The notes below the pieces were generated by a model, which was not told where the DNA came from, ran no database searches, and saw nothing but the letters and a program-made list of their open reading frames with translations. A stretch of DNA of 64,000 nucleotides, from NCBI RefSeq assembly GCF_900100955.1, contig NZ_FNCC01000002.1, positions 186,001 to 250,000 of the forward strand, in the 5' to 3' direction. Below, piece after piece: positions 59,736 through 64,000 of the stretch (positions within the stretch are counted from its first letter, which is position 1; each line of letters starts with the position of its first letter). This DNA comes from Lentzea fradiae (GTDB lineage Bacteria > Actinomycetota > Actinomycetes > Mycobacteriales > Pseudonocardiaceae). Position numbers and translations under genes: made by a program.

Positions 59736-59803
59736 GGCCGTGTCCCTGCGTCACCGCCCAGTGACTGAGACAAGCCCCACCCCGGGAACAACACGCCCGC
59801 GCG

Positions 59804-59847
59804 GCTCCCTTGAACTGTTGGTTAGGAACACGAACGTTCAAGGGAGC
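59804..59847 (+). promoter_or_regulatory. Inverted repeat over the ribosome site of the OYE gene
   Basis: Perfect 12-bp arms GCTCCCTTGAAC (59804-59815) and GTTCAAGGGAGC (59836-59847) with a 20-nt spacer. The right arm contains the AGGGA ribosome site of the gene at 59852. It could be a repressor operator or an RNA hairpin that hides the ribosome site. Confidence 0.6.
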
Positions 59848-59851
59848 TCTA

Positions 59852-60844
59852 GTGAGCCTGCTCTTCTCGCCACTGACCCTGCGCTCGGTGACGCTGCCCA
59901 ACCGGATCGCGGTCAGCCCGATGTGCCAGTACTCGGCGAACGACGACGGCGTGCCCACCGACTGGCACCTCGTCCACCTGGGCTCGCGCGCGTCCGGCGG
60001 TGCCGGGCTCGTGATGGCGGAGGCCACCGCCGTCGAGGCGCGCGGGCGCATCTCGGCGCAGGACGTCGGCATCTGGAACGACGCGCAGGTCGAGGCGTGG
60101 AAGCCGATCACCGCGTTCATCAAGAGCCAGGGCTCGGTGCCCGGCATCCAGCTCGCGCACGCGGGACGGAAGGCGGTCGGCGACTGGGTGCCCGTCGCGC
60201 CGACGACCGAGCCGTTCCCCGGGCTTAACACGCCCGAGAAGCTGACCAGCCACAGTGAGATCGTGAAGGCGTTCGTCGACGGTGCGCTCAGGGCGGTCGA
60301 GGCCGGCTTCGAGGTGCTCGAGGTCCACGCCGCCCACGGCTACCTGCTCCACGAGTACTACTCACCGCTCACGAACGAGGGCAGCACGGAGGAACGCATC
60401 GCCCCCTCCGTCGAGGTCACGGCCGCGGTGCGCGCGGCGGTGGGCCCGGACGTGCCGGTGTTCGTCCGCATCAGCGGCACCGACTGGGTGGAGGGCGGGT
60501 GGACCGCCGACGACAGCGTCGTGCTGGCACAGGCGCTCAAGGCCGCGGGTGCGGACCTGATCGACGTGTCCAGCGGTGGCAACACCGCGCAGGCGGACAT
60601 CCCGATCGGGCCCGGCTACCAGGTGCCGCTCGCCGAGGCGGTGCGACGCAAGGCAGACGTGCCCACGGGTGCGGTCGGCCTGATCACTGATCCGAAGCAG
60701 GCCGAACAGGTGTTGACGGACTCGTCCGCCGACCTGGTGCTGCTCGGACGCGAACTGCTCCGCGACCCGTACTGGCCGCTGCACGCGGCACAGCAGTTGG
60801 GTGTGGAGGTCAGGGCGCCGAAGCAGTACGCCAGGGCGTTCTGA
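59852..60844 (+). CDS. Old Yellow Enzyme-family NADH:flavin oxidoreductase (YqjM-like)
   Basis: 330 residues from GTG 59852. It is an FMN (beta/alpha)8 ene-reductase. YqjM-subclass traits are LPNRIAVSPMCQYSANDDG with the redox-tuning Cys, PGIQLAHAGRKA with the substrate-binding histidine region, EVHAAHGYLLHEYYSPLTN and the FMN-phosphate segment LVLLGRELLRDPYWPLHAA. It reduces activated double bonds such as enones. An inverted repeat covers its ribosome site, which suggests tight, perhaps stress-responsive control. Confidence 0.92.
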   Translation: MSLLFSPLTLRSVTLPNRIAVSPMCQYSANDDGVPTDWHLVHLGSRASGGAGLVMAEATAVEARGRISAQDVGIWNDAQVEAWKPITAFIKSQGSVPGIQLAHAGRKAVGDWVPVAPTTEPFPGLNTPEKLTSHSEIVKAFVDGALRAVEAGFEVLEVHAAHGYLLHEYYSPLTNEGSTEERIAPSVEVTAAVRAAVGPDVPVFVRISGTDWVEGGWTADDSVVLAQALKAAGADLIDVSSGGNTAQADIPIGPGYQVPLAEAVRRKADVPTGAVGLITDPKQAEQVLTDSSADLVLLGRELLRDPYWPLHAAQQLGVEVRAPKQYARAF

Positions 60845-60920
60845 AACAGCCCTCAGAGTTCAAGGGCTGGGCGCCGGAGGACCGGCAGCCCAACCCTTGA
60901 GCTCCGAGGGCTGGATTCAG
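60841..60920. terminator. Long imperfect inverted repeat between OYE and DUF3073 genes
   Basis: Arms 60841-60872 and 60886-60920 pair along about 32 bases with a few mismatches (cores CAGCCCT and AGGGCTG, TTCAAGGG and CCCTTGAG). It overlaps both convergent stop codons and serves as a bidirectional terminator. Confidence 0.7.
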
Positions 60921-61102
60921 CGACGGTAGTCGTCGTAGTCGTCGTACGGGTCGTCGTGGCTCTCTTCGCCACCACGCCCGTTCGGCGACCTTTCGTCACC
61001 AGACAGCTCGCGCTGCAGCGCAGCGAAGTCGGTCTCATGAGAGCTGTACTTGAGCTCCCTGGCGACCTTCGTCTGCTTGGCCTTCGCTCGGCCGCGCCCC
61101 AT
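60917..61102 (-). CDS. DUF3073 protein
   Basis: 61-residue basic-to-acidic protein from ATG 61102 behind a GAGGGGG ribosome site. The conserved actinobacterial start MGRGRAKAKQTKVARELKY, then TDFAALQREL, identifies DUF3073. The tail is acidic and tyrosine-rich (DDPYDDYDDYRR). In many actinobacteria this gene lies next to purM. The function is unknown; size and charge suggest a nucleic-acid or ribosome-associated role, but that is speculation. Confidence 0.88.
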   Translation of the reverse strand: MGRGRAKAKQTKVARELKYSSHETDFAALQRELSGDERSPNGRGGEESHDDPYDDYDDYRR

Positions 61103-61275
61103 GGCTCGACCCCCTCGCACAGGGACGGGGGCGGCCGGGGGAACGGCGGCCCCACTCGTCTCGACAACTAGTTCCTGGTAACTACCGTACCGTGCCGATG
61201 GGGTTCCTCGCGACGCGGTAGGGGTGACACGTACCGCCAAATCTCACGGCCGCCCTCCCGTGGAAGGATGCACAG

Positions 61276-62136
61276 GTGCCAAGACCGTTCGTCGCCTACC
61301 TGAGGGTGTACGAACCGTTATCGGTGTTGGACGCACCGCTAGCGGCCAAGGTGGGAAAAGCCCTGGAAAAGGGTCCAATCCCCCGGTCGGCCGCAGGGGA
61401 GCGCGAACGGGAGCTGTGGTTGCGATCACAGTTGGGCCGCAAGCTCCTCCCGGGCGAGTCGTTCGACGTGATGACGATCAGCCCGGCCGAGGTTCCGACG
61501 TCCGAGGCGGCCCGTGTCGGGCCAGGACCGCTCGTCTGCCCTCTCGACCTCCGCGCCCGTTCCGCGGCCGCCCTGGTGGGCTTCCTGGCGTCCTCCCCGC
61601 CGATCTTGCAGGACGCCGCGCTCGGCCTCTCCCCGGAGACGGTCAGGGCCCGTGCGTCGGCCGTGATGGCCGAGCTGTCCGCCGGGGCGGTCCACGTGAT
61701 CTCCACGACGTGGACGGTGCCGCTGCCGTGGTTCGCCATCGTGGACCCCGCCCAACGCCGTGTGGTGCTCGCCGAGGCCCAGGACGACCCGGAACGCCAG
61801 GTGTCGTGGCGCGTGGCGATGGCGGACGCCCGGCGCAGGGTGGCGAGGGCGCTCAAGGTCGTGAAGGGCGCCCTGGGCGAGGACGGGCCCGCCACGATCC
61901 TCGCCGACACCGGTCGCTGGCTGGAGCACTTCCACCCGCACTCCGCCGTCGAGCTCGACTACGGCGGCCTGGTGCAGCTGATGCCGGACAAGGACCTGCT
62001 GGAGGACACCTCGGCGGCCGACGTCAACGCGATCGTCGACGCGCTGGAGTCCGGTGACGCCGAGGAGGTCGCGCTGCGCTACGAGACGCTGCGCGAGTTC
62101 TGGGGCGAGCTGGCCCGCAGGGAGCGCCACGGCTGA
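61276..62136 (+). CDS. Conserved actinobacterial hypothetical protein
   Basis: 286 residues from GTG 61276, with a GGAAGGA ribosome site. It is soluble, has no signal peptide and alternates alpha and beta pattern. Notable stretches are RPFVAYLRVYEPLSVL at the start, LWLRSQLGRKLLPGE, VISTTWTVPLPWFAIVDP and HPHSAVELDYGGLVQLMPD. I do not recognise a characterised family. Its last 58 bases overlap the convergent MFS transporter gene. Confidence 0.75.
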   Translation: MPRPFVAYLRVYEPLSVLDAPLAAKVGKALEKGPIPRSAAGERERELWLRSQLGRKLLPGESFDVMTISPAEVPTSEAARVGPGPLVCPLDLRARSAAALVGFLASSPPILQDAALGLSPETVRARASAVMAELSAGAVHVISTTWTVPLPWFAIVDPAQRRVVLAEAQDDPERQVSWRVAMADARRRVARALKVVKGALGEDGPATILADTGRWLEHFHPHSAVELDYGGLVQLMPDKDLLEDTSAADVNAIVDALESGDAEEVALRYETLREFWGELARRERHG

Positions 62137-63260
62137 AGCAGCACCCGCGCGGCCGCGGCCGCGACGGCCGCCAGCAGCATCGCCGCGGGCCACCCCACGT
62201 GCACGGCGACGAAGGCCGCCACGAACGGCGTGGTCGCGGCGCTGAGGTAGTTCGCCGAGTTCTGCATGGCGATCGCGGTGGCGCTGCGGCCGTCCGGCGC
62301 GAGCTCGCCCGCCTCGGTGACGGCCAGGCCGTTCCAGCACAGCGCGAGCACCGCCGTCGGCACCAGCACGGCCACCAGCACCGGCAGCGGCGCCTGGTCG
62401 AGCACCGCGACCAGCACGAACCCGCCCGCGGTGAGCACCGACACGACCTTCAGCGGCCCGATCCGGCTGCGCGCCCGGTCCGACCACACGCCGGCGGCGA
62501 GCCGTCCGGCCCCGCCGAGCGCCTGGGCGACGGCGAAGACCACCGCGGCCGTCGTGACGCCCATGCCGCGGTGCTCGTGCAGCAGCGGCACCATCAGGGC
62601 GGTGGCGGTGAACTGGGGCACGACGAGCAGCCCGCTGGCGAGGGAGAGCCGCAGCAGTCTCGGGTCCTTCAGCACCAGCCCGTGCTCGGACCCGCCCCGG
62701 ACGGCGCCGGGTGGTTCCCTGACCAGCAGCGCCACCGCGAACGCCACGAACGCCGTCACGCTCGCCAGCACGACGAACGCAGTCGGCACCCCGGCCGAGA
62801 TCGCGATGCCGGGCAGCACGGCCGCGGTGAGGGCGGCACCGAGCGGGGTCGCCGTCTGCCGGACCCCCATCGCGAGGCCGCGCGACTCCTTGGCGAACCA
62901 CGACATCACCGCCCGGCCGCTGGCCGCGTTGACGCTGGCCCCGAACAGGCCCGCGCCGAGCAGGGCGAGCCCGGCGACCCAGGCGTTGCCCAGCGCCGCG
63001 GACAGCAGGCAGACGGCGGCACCCGCCCCGCCGATGGTCATCGCGACCCGTTCGCCACGCCGGTCCGCGAAGACGCCCCACGGCACGATGGCGATCATGG
63101 TGCCCAGGTTGACCGCGCCCAGCAGCAGCCCGACCTGGGGCAACGTCAGCGAGAAGTGGTCCCGCAACTGCGGGCTGATCGCGGGCAGGCCGAGGAAGAC
63201 GGCCGCGTTGACGCCCTGCGCCAGCGCGCCGATGCCCAGCACGACCCAGCGGTACCCCAT
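62079..63260 (-). CDS. Major facilitator superfamily transporter
   Basis: 393 residues with 12 predicted membrane helices. MFS motif A after helix 2 is WGVFADRRGERVAMTIGG, and a related motif recurs mid-protein (GVWSDRARSRIGPLKV). MSWFAKESRGLAMGVRQTATPLG in helix 4-5 is common in small-molecule efflux and oxalate/formate-like transporters. The substrate is unknown. A leaderless -10 and a 19-bp palindrome (63300-63318) sit upstream. The C-terminus overlaps the convergent hypothetical gene. Confidence 0.9.
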   Translation of the reverse strand: MGYRWVVLGIGALAQGVNAAVFLGLPAISPQLRDHFSLTLPQVGLLLGAVNLGTMIAIVPWGVFADRRGERVAMTIGGAGAAVCLLSAALGNAWVAGLALLGAGLFGASVNAASGRAVMSWFAKESRGLAMGVRQTATPLGAALTAAVLPGIAISAGVPTAFVVLASVTAFVAFAVALLVREPPGAVRGGSEHGLVLKDPRLLRLSLASGLLVVPQFTATALMVPLLHEHRGMGVTTAAVVFAVAQALGGAGRLAAGVWSDRARSRIGPLKVVSVLTAGGFVLVAVLDQAPLPVLVAVLVPTAVLALCWNGLAVTEAGELAPDGRSATAIAMQNSANYLSAATTPFVAAFVAVHVGWPAAMLLAAVAAAAARVLLQPWRSLRASSPQNSRSVS

Positions 63261-63266
63261 GAGGGC

Positions 63267-63272
63267 ACGCTA
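63267..63272 (-). promoter_or_regulatory. Leaderless -10 element of the MFS gene
   Basis: On the minus strand TAGCGT ends six bases before the ATG at 63260. Confidence 0.5.
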
Positions 63273-63299
63273 GGTCGGCGGCTCAGAAAGTGGAACGAC

Positions 63300-63318
63300 A
63301 CTCCCAGAGTCTGGGAGT
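63300..63318. promoter_or_regulatory. Palindrome between rsiG-like and MFS genes
   Basis: ACTCCCAGA, one base, then TCTGGGAGT: perfect 9-bp arms. It touches the stop of the rsiG-like gene and lies just upstream of where the -35 of the MFS promoter would be, so it may be an operator or a short terminator. Confidence 0.45.
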
Positions 63319-63887
63319 CAGCTCTTGCGGCGGTGGTGACCGCGCTCGGCGGCCAGCAGCTCGTCGACCGAGGCGCTGCCGCGCTGGTAGCGGGACGCGA
63401 TCTCGGCGTTCAGCCGGTCCACGACCACCTGCACCTCGCGGCGCCGCACCGACACCGAGGCTTCCTCCGAGACGAGCGTCTCCAGCACCTCGCCGAGGCG
63501 GTCGTCGGCCAGTGAGCTCACGTCGGACAGGTCCACGTCGGAGATGAGCGCCTCCACGTGGCGCTGGTGCGCGTCGGCCCGTGACGGCTCGTGGGTCTGG
63601 TACCGGCCGAGACCGGTCGCCGGACCGACGGCGTTCGTCGACAGGATCGTGGCCAGCTGGTCGACCACGGCCGACCCGCCCGTGCTGCGGCGCTCCTGTT
63701 CCGCGCGCACGATGTCGATCCGCGCGTGCAGCAACCGCCGCAGGTAGGACAGGTCGGTCTCTTCCTGCGCTGCCTCGTCGCGGAGCTCGCGCACCTCCAC
63801 GAGCGGGCGCTGCTCGACGCCCTCCGTGTAGTCGGGGGCCAGCACCCGGTCGATTCGGCGGCGCCCGCCAGGACGCACCTCGATCAC
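63318..63887 (-). CDS. rsiG: RsiG-like c-di-GMP-binding anti-sigma factor
   Basis: 189 residues from GTG 63887 (AGGAT ribosome site; a GTG at 63926 would add 13 residues). RsiG binds c-di-GMP through two copies of E-X3-S-X2-R-X3-Q-X3-D and then holds the sporulation sigma factor WhiG. The C-terminal copy is exact (Glu142, Ser146, Arg149, Gln153, Asp157). The N-terminal copy has Glu43, Ser47, Arg50, His54 in place of Gln, and Asp58. The rest is helical, as expected for the two-helix coiled-coil scaffold. The recognition is by motif spacing; the sigma partner is not in the window. Confidence 0.82.
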   Translation of the reverse strand: MIEVRPGGRRRIDRVLAPDYTEGVEQRPLVEVRELRDEAAQEETDLSYLRRLLHARIDIVRAEQERRSTGGSAVVDQLATILSTNAVGPATGLGRYQTHEPSRADAHQRHVEALISDVDLSDVSSLADDRLGEVLETLVSEEASVSVRRREVQVVVDRLNAEIASRYQRGSASVDELLAAERGHHRRKS

Positions 63888-63947
63888 GTGTCCATCCTGC
63901 GGTAGATCCTCCTCACCCGCCAACACATCCCAGGCACCAAACTTGTC

Positions 63948-64000
63948 TCAAATGTGCACGCCGAGCAGTTTCCTCGCCTCGTCGGGGGTCAGCGCGGGCC
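63948..64000 (-). CDS. C-terminus of an unidentified gene (partial)
   Basis: A minus-strand frame enters from the right edge and ends at TGA 63948-63950. The visible tail reads PALTPDEARKLLGVHI. It lies 61 bases upstream of the rsiG-like start on the same strand. Too little is visible for a family call. Confidence 0.5.
   Translation of the reverse strand, partial: PALTPDEARKLLGVHI

Overview
The window is high-GC, densely packed actinobacterial chromosome. GTG/TTG starts are common, stop/start overlaps of the ATGA or GTGA type join most operon genes, and several promoters look leaderless. EspG/PPE-like type VII secretion (T7SS) accessory genes, a WhiG-type anti-sigma factor (RsiG family), a mycothiol-type maleylpyruvate isomerase-fold protein and the purS/Q/L - purF - purM layout point to Pseudonocardiales (Lentzea/Saccharothrix/Amycolatopsis-like). 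The genus is inferred, not shown. No rRNA, tRNA, CRISPR array, transposase or prophage was seen.

Layout. 1-3745: T7SS accessory module A (DUF3558 lipoprotein tail, PPE-like protein, EspG chaperone, small T7SS target, and a WXG-like protein fused to a lytic transglycosylase). 4055-7229: aminotransferase, 49-residue membrane protein, HAD hydrolase, threonine aldolase. 7362-10548: two ECF sigma/membrane-partner pairs flanking a TetR regulator; both sigma genes have the same ECF-type promoter. 10574-19994: purine genes purB, purC and purSQL, with MOSC, MBL-fold and epimerase genes and one frameshifted gene between them. 20076-29390: GH25 muramidase, aldo/keto reductase/LysR pair, two paralogous membrane pentapeptide-like proteins, a methyltransferase, a PAS-GGDEF-EAL protein and a secreted GH15-type glucosidase.

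29469-43359 is a cell-envelope/T7SS island: module B (DUF3558, WXG-like, PPE-like, EspG), then a four-gene operon (VanX/Y-type D,D-dipeptidase, alanine-racemase family, D-Ala-D-X ligase, acyltransferase-3 membrane protein) that looks like a VanC/E/G-type peptidoglycan-precursor operon with VanT split in two. Next come two tandem EccC-derived, largely degenerate ATPases, a sterol-carrier-like gene, and a T7SS target with a DUF1023 alpha/beta-hydrolase effector.

44687-47303 carries purF and purM. 47444-59735 holds a ribosome-rescue factor and a complete myo-inositol catabolic regulon (iolA/mmsA and a LacI repressor diverging from iolG, iolE, ABC importer, iolC, aldolase, iolB, iolD) over a twin palindromic operator. 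59852-64000: Old Yellow Enzyme, DUF3073, a conserved hypothetical, an MFS transporter, an RsiG-like c-di-GMP-responsive anti-sigma factor and the tail of one more gene.

The purine genes form a scattered conserved backbone into which accessory blocks (regulators, envelope/T7SS island, inositol regulon) are interleaved. Two convergent junctions share a ~170-bp dispersed repeat, and they and a third (purL/GH25) share a palindromic terminator core.
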